The notes below the pieces were generated by a model that had not been told where the DNA came from, made no database searches, and worked only from the letters and a program-made list of their open reading frames with translations. From assembly GCA_029262895.1 (NCBI GenBank), contig JAJCYM010000040.1:1-64000 (forward strand): a stretch of 64,000 bases of DNA, read 5' to 3'. The DNA is from Roseivirga sp. (lineage in GTDB: Bacteria; Bacteroidota; Bacteroidia; Cytophagales; Cyclobacteriaceae). Positions 53,827-62,756 of this stretch are shown one piece after another. The number at the start of each line of letters is the position of its first letter. Positions within the stretch are counted from its first letter, which is position 1. A program made the translations under genes and the position numbers.

Positions 53827-55737
53827 ATGAAATATTTCACCGCAGTGCTCATTGTACTCTATATTCATATAGGAACACTGATTCCCCTTAGGTCACAAGG
53901 TCAAAATATCACGGAAGTCACCGTTGCTGATCTATTGAAAATAACTCCGCAGTTGGACAGCATTATCAAGGAGGTAATGGACAAGAGGCATGTCCCAGGC
54001 GCTTCCTTTGCTTTGGTTTACAAGGGTTCAACCATCTATACCCAGGGATATGGTTTTCAAAACCTGGAAAAACAAATCCCGATCGACCCAATCCATACAC
54101 TATATGACCAGGGATCAGTGCCTAAATTACTGGTGGCTACGGCCATTTTACAGTTGGTTGAAAAGGGAGAATTGGACCTACATGAGAACATCAATAAATA
54201 CCTCACAGATGTTCAATTTGAACCCTTCGACAAGCCGATAACCATTCACTCTTTACTAACCCATTCTTCGGGATTGGATGTTTCTTCTGACATCGGCACG
54301 GCATCTCGCCAGTTTGATAAGGTCATTTCTCTTTCGGAGTTTATAAGGACCAAACAAACCAAATCATTTTGGGCACCGCATAAAGCCACAAGCTATTCGA
54401 ATTATGGGTTTGGCTTGTTGGGCTATATTGTTGAGTTGGTATCAGGCCTGCCATTCGAAACCTATATGAAGGAAAATTTGCTTGATCCGCTTGAGATGCT
54501 AAACAGCACATTTGACCCAAAAGTGATCAGACAGTTTGAGGAAAAGGAACAGCTGGCCGTAGGCTATGAGTACTTCGGTTCGCTCGTAGCTGCTCCAATG
54601 AATTACCAGTTTAACAAACCTGCTGCTGGCATGAGAGCCTCGACTGTTGACATGGCCAACTTTGTAAATATGCTACTGCAAAAAGGACGGTTTAAAGGTC
54701 AGCAGATTCTGGGGGAGGAATATGTTGAGATGCTCACAACTCCGCAGTTCAAAAATCACAAAGGCCTGCTGGGAATCGGGTATTCCATACGAGAAGTTGA
54801 CTTGGCGGGTCAAAGGGTATGGACTCAAAATGGAGGTTGGCAAGGTTTTAACAACGACTTTTATCTGTTGAAGGCGCATCAGCTTGGTATTGCCACATCG
54901 GCAAACGCAAATGATCAGGAAATAGCGGAAAGGGTTTTTGAATATATTCTTGAAAAGCACTTTCCTTCATCCACCAAAAAGACGCAGTTAAAGGCCCTTC
55001 CACTGCCTAAAAATGCGAAGGAATTTGTTGGAACCTACAGGAGTAATATCCACGCACGTGAAGCCATAACCAAATTGGGTATTCTAATAGGCTTTGTTGG
55101 TGAATACGAGATTACATTGGCCAATGACTCTCTTTATCACGATGGTCGCCCCATGACTTATCATGGAGACTTACTCTTTAGCTATCGTGGGAATACGATA
55201 GCATTTCAGCGGGAAGGAGGTAAGATTAAGCGAATGGCCAGGAATAATTTTGTTTATGATACTTATGACAAAGTTGGCTTTTTTGAGCAGGTGAGTTTTC
55301 ATCAAATGCTTTTGATTGTGATTCTCTTGCTTATCGTAATTCAATTGTTGGTCAGCCTGGTCAGCGTTTTTGTTAAAAAACGAAAGCCTATCAATGAGTG
55401 GACAGCGGACCAAAGCAGATACCTCAAACGCGCCAAGAGAGTACTCACAACCTTCAACGGACTGGGTATTCTATTTCTTCTGGTCAATGCCTACGCCCTG
55501 ACTGCTCAGAATTTCTATGATTTTCAGTTTGGAGCCACGCCTATGTTGAAGCTGGCTTCGGTCTTGTCTATCGCTTTGCTGATTCTGTTGCCATTTGTAC
55601 TTCTCATGGCTGTTCTAGTGTACAGAAAAGGGTTTTGGTCCAAATGGGGAAGACTTTATTATTCGATGATGGCGTTGAACGGAGTTGCATTCGTCTGGTT
55701 TCTGAATTTTTGGAATTTGATTGGTTTCAATTACTAG
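53827..55737 (+). CDS. Serine beta-lactamase-like hydrolase with C-terminal membrane segments
   Basis: This is a class C-like serine hydrolase (Beta-lactamase family). The signal peptide covers the first 24 residues. Catalytic motifs are SVPK (in YDQGSVPKLLVATAIL, about 97), YSN (in TSYSNYGFGLLGYIVEL, about 189) and a third motif region WTQNGGWQGFNNDF (about 333). A C-terminal DUF3471-like domain covers about 390-480. Four hydrophobic segments follow at about 490-515, 540-560, 580-600 and 615-635. Peptide or ester substrates are more likely than beta-lactams. It is divergent from the AraC regulator. Confidence 0.9.
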   Translation: MKYFTAVLIVLYIHIGTLIPLRSQGQNITEVTVADLLKITPQLDSIIKEVMDKRHVPGASFALVYKGSTIYTQGYGFQNLEKQIPIDPIHTLYDQGSVPKLLVATAILQLVEKGELDLHENINKYLTDVQFEPFDKPITIHSLLTHSSGLDVSSDIGTASRQFDKVISLSEFIRTKQTKSFWAPHKATSYSNYGFGLLGYIVELVSGLPFETYMKENLLDPLEMLNSTFDPKVIRQFEEKEQLAVGYEYFGSLVAAPMNYQFNKPAAGMRASTVDMANFVNMLLQKGRFKGQQILGEEYVEMLTTPQFKNHKGLLGIGYSIREVDLAGQRVWTQNGGWQGFNNDFYLLKAHQLGIATSANANDQEIAERVFEYILEKHFPSSTKKTQLKALPLPKNAKEFVGTYRSNIHAREAITKLGILIGFVGEYEITLANDSLYHDGRPMTYHGDLLFSYRGNTIAFQREGGKIKRMARNNFVYDTYDKVGFFEQVSFHQMLLIVILLLIVIQLLVSLVSVFVKKRKPINEWTADQSRYLKRAKRVLTTFNGLGILFLLVNAYALTAQNFYDFQFGATPMLKLASVLSIALLILLPFVLLMAVLVYRKGFWSKWGRLYYSMMALNGVAFVWFLNFWNLIGFNY

Positions 55738-55806
55738 ACAGATAATCTAGGCTCAATTGATGGCATCCAGGCTCGGCATAAGTCTATCGCTTCCATTCAG
55801 ATCAAT

Positions 55807-55867
55807 ATTTCTTCTACATTTAGTAGTAATATAAAATTATTTCTTCTACATTTGATAGGAATATAAA
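55807..55867 (+). promoter_or_regulatory. Two 29-base direct repeats and -7 element before padR
   Basis: Copies at 55807-55835 and 55839-55867 match at 26 of 29 bases, with a period of 32 bases (three helical turns). The second contains TACATTTG (55847-55854), which fits the Bacteroidota -7 element and lies 16 bases before the padR ATG. The arrangement suggests autoregulation by PadR at its own promoter. Confidence 0.6.
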
Positions 55868-55870
55868 AAA

Positions 55871-56203
55871 ATGAAAAGCACAAACCTCGGTGAATTTGAA
55901 GAACTAGTACTGTTGACCATAGTGGCACTGTTTGATGAGGCTTATGGTGTGGCAGTCAAAGAGGATCTCGAAAAACGAACCCAAAGGGAGGTGAGCGTGG
56001 GTGCCATGTACTCTGCCTTGAACCGACTTGAGAAAAAGAACTTTATCTCTTCCAAATGGGGTGAATCTACCAGGGCAAGAGGTGGAAAGCGAAAGCGGCT
56101 TTTCAATATTACCAACTCAGGTAAGCGTGCCCTTATTCAATCTCGATCCGTTCGGGAAGAGTTATGGGACTTATCAAAGGGGCTTATTCTTGATCTGAAG
56201 TAG
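55871..56203 (+). CDS. PadR-family transcriptional regulator
   Basis: This is a small winged-helix repressor of 110 residues. The family start is LGEFEELVLLTIVALFDEAY, followed by GVAVKEDLEKRTQREVSVGA and MYSALNRLEKKNFISSKWGE (recognition helix and wing), then RGGKRKRLFNITNSGKRAL. The stop abuts the permease ATG without a gap, so the pair is an operon. In Bacteroidota such PadR proteins sit before FtsX-type permeases. Confidence 0.94.
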   Translation: MKSTNLGEFEELVLLTIVALFDEAYGVAVKEDLEKRTQREVSVGAMYSALNRLEKKNFISSKWGESTRARGGKRKRLFNITNSGKRALIQSRSVREELWDLSKGLILDLK

Positions 56204-58789
56204 ATGGAAGATTTTCGACCCCCTAAATGGGCCTATCGATTTTTTAAATGGTTCTGCAACCCTGAATACTTCGAATTTATACATGGGGATCTGGAGGAAA
56301 TATTTCTTCAGAAACTACACGAATCAAATCCCAAATCCGCTAGGAGATTCTACCTAAAACAAGTTATCAAATTATTCAGACCATCCATTTTTATGAGAAA
56401 GTCAACAAAAGAGAGCACCTCGGTATTAGGTTTGACGGGGCACTATTTTAAGGTAGCAGGAAGAAATCTGATCAAACACAAAGCGCTCTCTATGCTAAAT
56501 GTACTAGGGCTTGCTTTGAGCATGGCCGTAGGTATGCTGGCCATTACTTTGATAGAAGAGCAATACAGTTATGACGATTTTCATGTGAATAAAGAGAAAG
56601 TCTACAGACTGCTTAGCGCGAGGAAAAGTGGCTCCCATTTCGCTTCGTCCCCCGCAGCTCTTGGGAGAAAAATGCAAGAAGGATTGCCTGATGTGGAGGC
56701 AGTAGCCACCTTTTCTGCTGCGGGTGGCAAACTAAAGGTGAAAAATGAGTCATTCGAAACTTTGGGCATGGTCACTTCCAGCGATTTCTTGAAGGTTTTT
56801 ACCTTCCCAGTGCTGCAAGGTGATCCATTATTATTGGATGACCCTTCGTCAATTTTCATGACTCAGAATTTGGCTGAAAAGCTCTTTGGGTCAAATGATC
56901 CTTTGGGCCAACTTGTCCAGATACAAGACAGTGTTCAGCTTGTGGTCAAGGGTATTTTGTACGATGTCCCACGTAATTCTCATTTACAGTTTGAGTTTCT
57001 GATATCGTCAAATAACCAGGATTTTAAAACCCCTTTTGAAAGGTCTCCTGATAATTGGAAAAATATATACACCCAGTACAACTATGTTTTATTTAATGAA
57101 GATCATGACCTCGACAGGGCCCAAGTCTTTATGAATCAAGCGAGTGAAGAGCATTACGAAGTCGAGGACCGAAATTTTTTCAGCTTCCAACCACTGTCTG
57201 GTATTTATCCGGGGCCTGGTTATACGAATTCGCCTTCTCAAGGATCACTGGATCCAATCTTGTTCAAAGTTATTGGAGGTGTAGCCTTGCTCTTGATTGT
57301 TTTTTCAACGTTCAATTATGCAAGTCTAACCACAGCAAGGTCATTTACCAGAGCCAAAGAAATTGGAGTTCGAAAAACCTTTGGTGCTCATAACAAACAG
57401 ATTTCAAGACAGGTTTTAGTCGAGTCTATACTTATTTCGATTGTGGCGGGTATTTTGGCCTTCCCAATTCTCAAACTTATTATTCCGGCAATTCTAGGTT
57501 TGAATCCAGAAATTGGAAATTTCTTTTTGTTGAAACCAGAGATGAGCACATATCTCTATTTTCTTCTATTTGCCATTTTTGTTGGTCTTTTGGCCAGCAT
57601 TATTCCCGCATTTTATTTTTCGAGATTTCAACCAGTTCAGGCACTCAGAGACTTTTATTCTGTCCGTGTTTTTTCCAAAGCTGGTTTGAGAAAGTCTCTG
57701 ATCGTATTTCAATTGGTTTTGGGTCTTATATGTGTTAGCACTGCGCTACTAACTCAAAAACAATTCAAATATGAATTGGAGTTTGACCGTGGCTTTGATG
57801 ATGATCATCTGGTTAATATTGACATCGGTCCTATTGGTCTTAACGTATTCAGAAATGAGGTTGAAAAGAGTGCTAACATAATTGGCACAACTCTTTCTAC
57901 TAATGTGCCTAGCTCATCTAGTTCTGCAAATTTGGCAATAAAATTAACCAGCGGTGAAAATGCTTCTGTTAATTTTTTCAGAGCAGATGAGTTCTTTTTT
58001 GACATATATGCGCTCAGTATCATTGGAGAAACCTTGCCAGCAAGTCAAGAATTTGATGCTCCTCAAATTACAATTAACGAATCTGCAGTTGAAACATTAG
58101 AGTTAGGTAGTCCCGAGGAGGCATTAGGTCAAAGTATATTGGTTTTTGGTAAGAGCCGTAGGATTGTCAGAGTGATTAGGGATTTCTATTTTCAGGGAAT
58201 TAACTCGACTCAAAGGCCCTTGATCATTCTGCCATTATTCAGTGCTAAAAGCCCTGGCATATTATCCGTAAAAGTGGCTGATAACAAACTGAGGGAAAGC
58301 CTGGATTTGATTGATCGGGCATGGCTAAAAAGTGGAATAAAAACAGAGTTGAATTATTCTGTATTCAAAGAAAAATTAAGGCAGTCAAGTCAACATTTAA
58401 TTATGACCAAAGTGGTAGGTTTTTTTGGGGTTCAACTTTTGCTGGTTGCTCTGATAGGGCTTTCCGGTATTTGCAAATGGATGGCCGAAGTGAGGGCGAG
58501 AGAAATGGGAATTCGAAAAATACTAGGAGCTGAAACGAGCCAATTGATGGTTTCTTTGTCCAAGGGGTTCATCATATTAACACTTCTGGCGGTGCTCATA
58601 GCACTTCCATTGTCTTACATGGCAAATACCGAAATTTGGTTAAACTCATTGGCGAATCACGTGAGCTTCGACTGGAAGATAATCTTGGCTAGCACTTTGA
58701 TTCTGGGAATTCCAGCCTCGCTATTGATGCTTTTTCCAACATTAGCCGTGCTCAGAAGAAAGCCTATTCACTATATCAAGGAAGAGTGA
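56204..58789 (+). CDS. FtsX/MacB-type ABC permease with prefix domain
   Basis: This is the membrane part of an ABC-type system of the MacB/FtsX class. The N-terminal permease-prefix domain is at residues 1-65 (PPKWAYRFFKWFCNPEYFEF with HGDLEEIFLQKL). Two MacB halves follow, each with a long extracytoplasmic domain and FtsX segments: TM at about 100-118, 355-375, 400-440 and 465-485 in the first half, and about 505-520 and the final three in the second. Repeated RAKEIGVRKTFGA and RAREMGIRKILGAET motifs are diagnostic. No ATPase gene lies next to it, as is usual for this group. Confidence 0.92.
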   Translation: MEDFRPPKWAYRFFKWFCNPEYFEFIHGDLEEIFLQKLHESNPKSARRFYLKQVIKLFRPSIFMRKSTKESTSVLGLTGHYFKVAGRNLIKHKALSMLNVLGLALSMAVGMLAITLIEEQYSYDDFHVNKEKVYRLLSARKSGSHFASSPAALGRKMQEGLPDVEAVATFSAAGGKLKVKNESFETLGMVTSSDFLKVFTFPVLQGDPLLLDDPSSIFMTQNLAEKLFGSNDPLGQLVQIQDSVQLVVKGILYDVPRNSHLQFEFLISSNNQDFKTPFERSPDNWKNIYTQYNYVLFNEDHDLDRAQVFMNQASEEHYEVEDRNFFSFQPLSGIYPGPGYTNSPSQGSLDPILFKVIGGVALLLIVFSTFNYASLTTARSFTRAKEIGVRKTFGAHNKQISRQVLVESILISIVAGILAFPILKLIIPAILGLNPEIGNFFLLKPEMSTYLYFLLFAIFVGLLASIIPAFYFSRFQPVQALRDFYSVRVFSKAGLRKSLIVFQLVLGLICVSTALLTQKQFKYELEFDRGFDDDHLVNIDIGPIGLNVFRNEVEKSANIIGTTLSTNVPSSSSSANLAIKLTSGENASVNFFRADEFFFDIYALSIIGETLPASQEFDAPQITINESAVETLELGSPEEALGQSILVFGKSRRIVRVIRDFYFQGINSTQRPLIILPLFSAKSPGILSVKVADNKLRESLDLIDRAWLKSGIKTELNYSVFKEKLRQSSQHLIMTKVVGFFGVQLLLVALIGLSGICKWMAEVRAREMGIRKILGAETSQLMVSLSKGFIILTLLAVLIALPLSYMANTEIWLNSLANHVSFDWKIILASTLILGIPASLLMLFPTLAVLRRKPIHYIKEE

Positions 58790-59664
58790 ATAGGCCAATT
58801 ATAATAGTCACTTTTATCGCTGTATTTTTTGAGCTTTGCTGCTCCCCGGCATTATATGGCCAGGGTGTTATAATTGTTGGGGAAGTTCTTGACAGTGCTT
58901 CAAGCGAACCTATTGCGTTTGTTAATATTGGGATCGAAGGAAGAAATGTAGGTACAATCTCAAATGAGAATGGTGAGTTTAAGATTTCTATTCCTGAGAG
59001 TCTGCTGAACGATTCACTTACTTTTTCTGCCGTAACACATAATAAAATTAGGAGGTCAATACTTGACTTGAATAAGGACAAAGAGTTACGAATTTTGCTT
59101 AAAGAGCGAGTTACTGATTTGGGTTTGGTGGTCGTAAGGACCAAAGGTAGACCTATACGGAAAGATGTGGGAATTACTAAAACCAGAAGACAGGGTTGTT
59201 TTACAAGAAAATTTAATGAAGGTGCACAAATTGCTCAATTGATTGAAGCAAAGCGGTATCCCGTTGAGTTGAGTAAAGTGCGGATGAGTTTTATGCGAGC
59301 TCCTGAAGCATTGAAAATCAGGGTCAGAGTTTTTGAGAAAGATAAAATCTCTGGTTTGCCAAAAGATGAACTGTTGTTTGAAGACGTACTGTACCAAGTA
59401 CCCGAAGGTGCAACAGGATGGATTGAAGTGGACGTTTCAGAGCAGTCTCTTTGGCTTGAAGAAGACTTTTATGTGAGTATAGAGTTTATAAGAGGAGGTT
59501 TTTTTATTGCATCATGCCTTGATTCTAAAGGCTATGAAAATGAGCAGTGGGTGCGAGTAACAAGTCTTGGAACGTGGGAAAGAGCAGAGGAGAAGCTCTT
59601 AAATATTTCTTCATCATCTCCCGTCATTGTCTTGGGTGCAGAAGTGATTTCATATAGAAAATGA
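58786..59664 (+). CDS. CarboxypepD_reg-like domain secreted protein
   Basis: This is a secreted or surface protein with a carboxypeptidase-regulatory-like beta-sandwich. A GTG start overlaps the permease stop (GTGA). The signal peptide ends near ALYGQ (about residue 25). The domain at about 28-110 has the VLDSASSEPIAFVNIGIEGR and GTISNENGEFKISIPESL pattern shared with SusC-type N-termini. The remainder (about 130-292) is beta-rich and contains AKRYPVELSKVRMSFMRAPE, a feature also seen in other Bacteroidota surface proteins. Partner unknown; the overlap implies cotranscription with the permease. Confidence 0.8.
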   Translation: MNRPIIIVTFIAVFFELCCSPALYGQGVIIVGEVLDSASSEPIAFVNIGIEGRNVGTISNENGEFKISIPESLLNDSLTFSAVTHNKIRRSILDLNKDKELRILLKERVTDLGLVVVRTKGRPIRKDVGITKTRRQGCFTRKFNEGAQIAQLIEAKRYPVELSKVRMSFMRAPEALKIRVRVFEKDKISGLPKDELLFEDVLYQVPEGATGWIEVDVSEQSLWLEEDFYVSIEFIRGGFFIASCLDSKGYENEQWVRVTSLGTWERAEEKLLNISSSSPVIVLGAEVISYRK

Positions 59665-59709
59665 CCTTTCAAGAGAATTTTTAAAAAAATACACCCTTGC
59701 TGTATTGTG

Positions 59710-59830
59710 TTGGTTTCTTTTTTCAAGGAGAATGGGGTGAAAGTCCTGAACAGTCCCAGCTGCTGTAATCCCATTTTATTTGTTGCATCAGGCCACTGTC
59801 TTTTAAGGACGGGAAGGCACAGAAACAGGG
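59710..59830 (+). ncRNA. Cobalamin riboswitch (first copy)
   Basis: Conserved features of the B12 riboswitch are present: GGTGAAAGTCCTGAACAGTC, the region CCCAGCTGCTGTAATC and the B12 box GCCACTG...GGGAAGGC. The core (59735-59821) matches the second copy at 86 of 87 bases. After 59830 the expected short tail (AGTCAGAAGACCTGCC in copy 2) is not found at once; a related GGAAAGTC...GAAGAC appears only at 59868-59893 after an insertion. It precedes the MG2/plug gene by about 225 bases. Confidence 0.93.
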
Positions 59831-60056
59831 AATTAAGAATACTGAAGGCGCGTTGAGAGAGTAAACTGGAAAGTCGAGAAAATCAGAGAAGACAACGTTA
59901 ATGTTGAGGAGCCTAATCTTTCAAGGATTGTTTACTGCGTTAGGATGAAATAGAAGACAGAAGAGATTCGAGCACGAGCCTTGATTAAAAGAGATTAATT
60001 AGCCCCTGCGGCATGAAATTTGCTTTGTTTTGAGATCGACCAAACTAAACCTCAAA
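59831..60056. other. Leader between riboswitch 1 and the plug-domain gene
   Basis: About 225 bases with purine-rich sequence. It holds a displaced riboswitch-like tail (59868-59893) and a six-codon reading frame ATG...TGA at 60013-60033 that ends 24 bases before the gene. No clear hairpin terminator is seen, so regulation, if it works, is probably at translation or through a structure I cannot resolve. Confidence 0.4.
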
Positions 60057-62525
60057 ATGAATAAGTGCCTCTTGAGTGTTCTTTTTGTACCTGTCTTATT
60101 AAGTACATTGATGGCCCAAACCGGCCCGGATCAACTTAGCACATTACTGGATTATTACAACGCGGAGTACCCCCAAGAGAAAGTATATTTACACTTTGAC
60201 AAGCCTTATTACTCTACTGGCGAAGACATATGGTTCCAGGCCTATTTGGTGGCAGGAGCGCTCCACGAACCCTCTCCATTCAGCACAAATATTTATGTAG
60301 AGCTGTGGTCTGAGGACGGGCAACTAATTAGGCGAAACAATCTTTTGGCCGAAGGAGGTGTGGCCAAAGGAGATTTCCACATTCCCAGGGAATTTAAGAC
60401 TGGCAGCTATTTTATCCGGGCATATACCCGTTGGATGCAAAACTTTGACCAGGAGTATTTTTTCACCAAAAAGATCTCCATTGTCAAACCTACAGATACA
60501 TTCAATTCATCTCCTCCGGATAGCTTAACCCTGGAAGTGCAGTTTTATCCCGAAGGTGGTCATTTAGTAGAAGGACTAGTTTCACGAGTTGCGTTGACGG
60601 TGATGTCTCCGAGTAGAATTGGTGGGAATAGAGAAATCAGGATTCTTCGTGAGGACGGTTTTGAGCTGTCTAAGTTCTTAACGAATAGTGATGGGATAGG
60701 CGTTTTCAATTTTTTACCTGAACAGGGAACGAATTACTATGCGGTAATAGATGGTGATGATAGAAAATTTGAGCTACCAGAACCACTGGCTTCAGGCTAT
60801 GTGCTTTCGGTAGATAACCTGTCGGATAAAGACAAAGCAATTGTGACTGTAAGATCAAGAGGGCAGAATGAAAAGGTATTCGTCATTGCACAAACCCGTG
60901 GCGCAATTGCCTATGCCGATGAACATAAGTTGCAGAGCAATGAAGTAAGTTTCTCCATACCTAAAAAGGATCTACTTTCAGGAATTACGCAGATTACATT
61001 GTTTGATGAACAGGGGATTCCTCATGCTGAAAGACTTATGTTCTATCTTTCGCCAAACCCACCAGTTGCCAAAATAGAGACCGACAAACCAGCCTACTCA
61101 ACCAGGGATTCGACCACCATCAAAATAAAGGTATTGGATGCGGAGTCTAATCCTGCTGTAGGCTCTTTTTCCATGTCCGTGATTGATTCTGTGCGTATTA
61201 ATGGAGCTCGGTTTAGCGAAAATATTGTGAGCAACTTATTACTCACCAGTGATTTGAAGGGGGTAATTACTAACCCGCTTAGATTCTTCAAAACTCCGGA
61301 CGACAGCACCAGGGCTGAGGAACTGGACAGAATTATGATGGTTCATGGCTGGAGAAGGTTTACCTGGGAATCGCTGAGAGAGGAGACCTTTCCTGAAGTA
61401 AGGTTTGGAGTAGAACAGGGCATTACCATACAAGGCACTCTCAAAACCGCTCAAGATGGAGACCCTATCGTTGGAGGGAAAGTGTCCCATGTCGGAACCT
61501 TTAATGGGGAACCTGATTTTATGAGTACAGAGAGTTTGAAAGATGGTTTCTTTGCTTTGGGAAACTTGAGGTACTATGAGAATGAGGAAGTTTATTTGGA
61601 AGGTACATTTACAAAGAAGAACAGGAAGAAGGAGCAAAAAGGGTACATCGAAATTGATACAGTATCAGCTTCATTCCCGGCTTTTACTTTTAACCAATCC
61701 AGAATATTCGGAATAGACAGTTCTTTGGTTGAAGAAAGCGTGACTAGCAGGATTGAACTAGAGAGTCTTAAAGGATTGTACGAATTTGATGAGGATGTTC
61801 GTGATCTTGGAGAGTTTGTGGTAGAAGGACTTTCTGCCGAAGAAAAATACAAGAGAGAAGGCCTTTATTACTCACTCGACTTTGACAGTCTTGTCCAGGA
61901 AGTGGACGATTCTTATTCCATATTCCATCAATTAAGAGCCAAGCTCCCAGGGCTCAAAATAATAGGTTTTGGATCAGGTGCTGGAGTGCAGCTTAACTAT
62001 GGCAAAGGTAAAGATGGCAGCCCAATTATATTGGTAGATGGAGTGAGGTTGACGCCCTCTCAGATAGCTGCGTATCCACCGAAAGCATTTAAGAAAGTAG
62101 AAATACATAAGGGGATTAAAGAAATTTTGACATGGTCTGAGAGTGGGCTTGCAGCGATATTTAGAATTCAGGGTGGAGGAGGAATAATAGAGCTTACAAC
62201 GCGTACTAAAGAAGAATATGAAGACTACTATAAGTTATTGGGTGATGAAAGAGTAAGTTCACCGTTTGGCGGGTACTATAAGTCACGAGAGTTTTCGGCA
62301 CCAAGATATGCTCCAGAAACCCCGATGGATATGATTCCGGATTTAAGAACAATGATTCATTGGGAGCCACTGATTAAAACCGATGAGAACGGAGAGGCGA
62401 CCATCACCTATTTCAATGCGGATCTTCCTACGCGCGTTTCCATCTATTTGGAAGGACTTACCGATCAGGGTGTACCTATTGTAGGAGCGCAGACTTATTC
62501 TGTGGTGGAGAAGGAAGACAACTGA
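60057..62525 (+). CDS. MG2 / TonB-plug domain protein without a beta-barrel
   Basis: This is a secreted protein of 822 residues from ATG 60057 (a TTG nine codons earlier is also open), with a signal peptide ending at TLMAQ. An MG2 macroglobulin domain covers about 30-150 (EKVYLHFDKPYYSTGEDIWF), followed by further macroglobulin-like strands to about 400 and the conserved MMVHGWRRFTWESL. A CarboxypepD-like segment is near 460-520, and a TonB-receptor plug-like domain is at about 610-710 (LVDGVRLTPSQIAAYPPKA, GGGIIELTTRT). It stops about 120 residues later with RTMIHWEPLIKTDENGEATI, so no barrel exists. The cobalamin riboswitch upstream suggests B12 control. Partner and exact role are unknown. 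Confidence 0.82.
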   Translation: MNKCLLSVLFVPVLLSTLMAQTGPDQLSTLLDYYNAEYPQEKVYLHFDKPYYSTGEDIWFQAYLVAGALHEPSPFSTNIYVELWSEDGQLIRRNNLLAEGGVAKGDFHIPREFKTGSYFIRAYTRWMQNFDQEYFFTKKISIVKPTDTFNSSPPDSLTLEVQFYPEGGHLVEGLVSRVALTVMSPSRIGGNREIRILREDGFELSKFLTNSDGIGVFNFLPEQGTNYYAVIDGDDRKFELPEPLASGYVLSVDNLSDKDKAIVTVRSRGQNEKVFVIAQTRGAIAYADEHKLQSNEVSFSIPKKDLLSGITQITLFDEQGIPHAERLMFYLSPNPPVAKIETDKPAYSTRDSTTIKIKVLDAESNPAVGSFSMSVIDSVRINGARFSENIVSNLLLTSDLKGVITNPLRFFKTPDDSTRAEELDRIMMVHGWRRFTWESLREETFPEVRFGVEQGITIQGTLKTAQDGDPIVGGKVSHVGTFNGEPDFMSTESLKDGFFALGNLRYYENEEVYLEGTFTKKNRKKEQKGYIEIDTVSASFPAFTFNQSRIFGIDSSLVEESVTSRIELESLKGLYEFDEDVRDLGEFVVEGLSAEEKYKREGLYYSLDFDSLVQEVDDSYSIFHQLRAKLPGLKIIGFGSGAGVQLNYGKGKDGSPIILVDGVRLTPSQIAAYPPKAFKKVEIHKGIKEILTWSESGLAAIFRIQGGGGIIELTTRTKEEYEDYYKLLGDERVSSPFGGYYKSREFSAPRYAPETPMDMIPDLRTMIHWEPLIKTDENGEATITYFNADLPTRVSIYLEGLTDQGVPIVGAQTYSVVEKEDN

Positions 62526-62541
62526 GTTAATAAAATTTATC

Positions 62542-62549
62542 TAACTTTG
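62542..62549 (+). promoter_or_regulatory. -7 element before riboswitch 2
   Basis: TAACTTTG fits TAnnTTTG. The riboswitch starts about 11 bases later, which agrees with a transcript start in between. The gene is thus likely to have its own promoter although it lies close to the plug gene. Confidence 0.55.
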
Positions 62550-62559
62550 ACACATTGTT

Positions 62560-62713
62560 TTGGTTCCCTTCTTTAAAGGAGGGGATTAAAAGGGAATCGG
62601 GTGAAAGTCCTGAACAGTCCCAGCTGCTGTAATCCCATTTTATTTGTTGTATCAGGCCACTGTCTTTTAAGGACGGGAAGGCACAACAAACAGGGAAAGT
62701 CAGAAGACCTGCC
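62560..62713 (+). ncRNA. Cobalamin riboswitch (second copy)
   Basis: A complete B12 riboswitch: GGTTCCC start, GGTGAAAGTCCTGAACAGTC, AGCTGCTGTAATC, B12 box GCCACTG...GGGAAGGC and the 3' AGTCAGAAGACCTGCC. It lies between the plug gene and the BtuF-like gene and ends 43 bases before the latter's ATG. No terminator hairpin with a T-tract follows, so control at translation is likely. Confidence 0.95.
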
Positions 62714-62756
62714 AGAGCGACTATCACTAAATGCTTTCTGAGGAAAAGCCAAGCGT

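Noticed and set aside
59665-60056. Remnant of a btuB gene after riboswitch 1
   Set aside because: I found no reading frame or TonB-box/plug-like peptide in the leader; the sequence is purine-rich non-coding.
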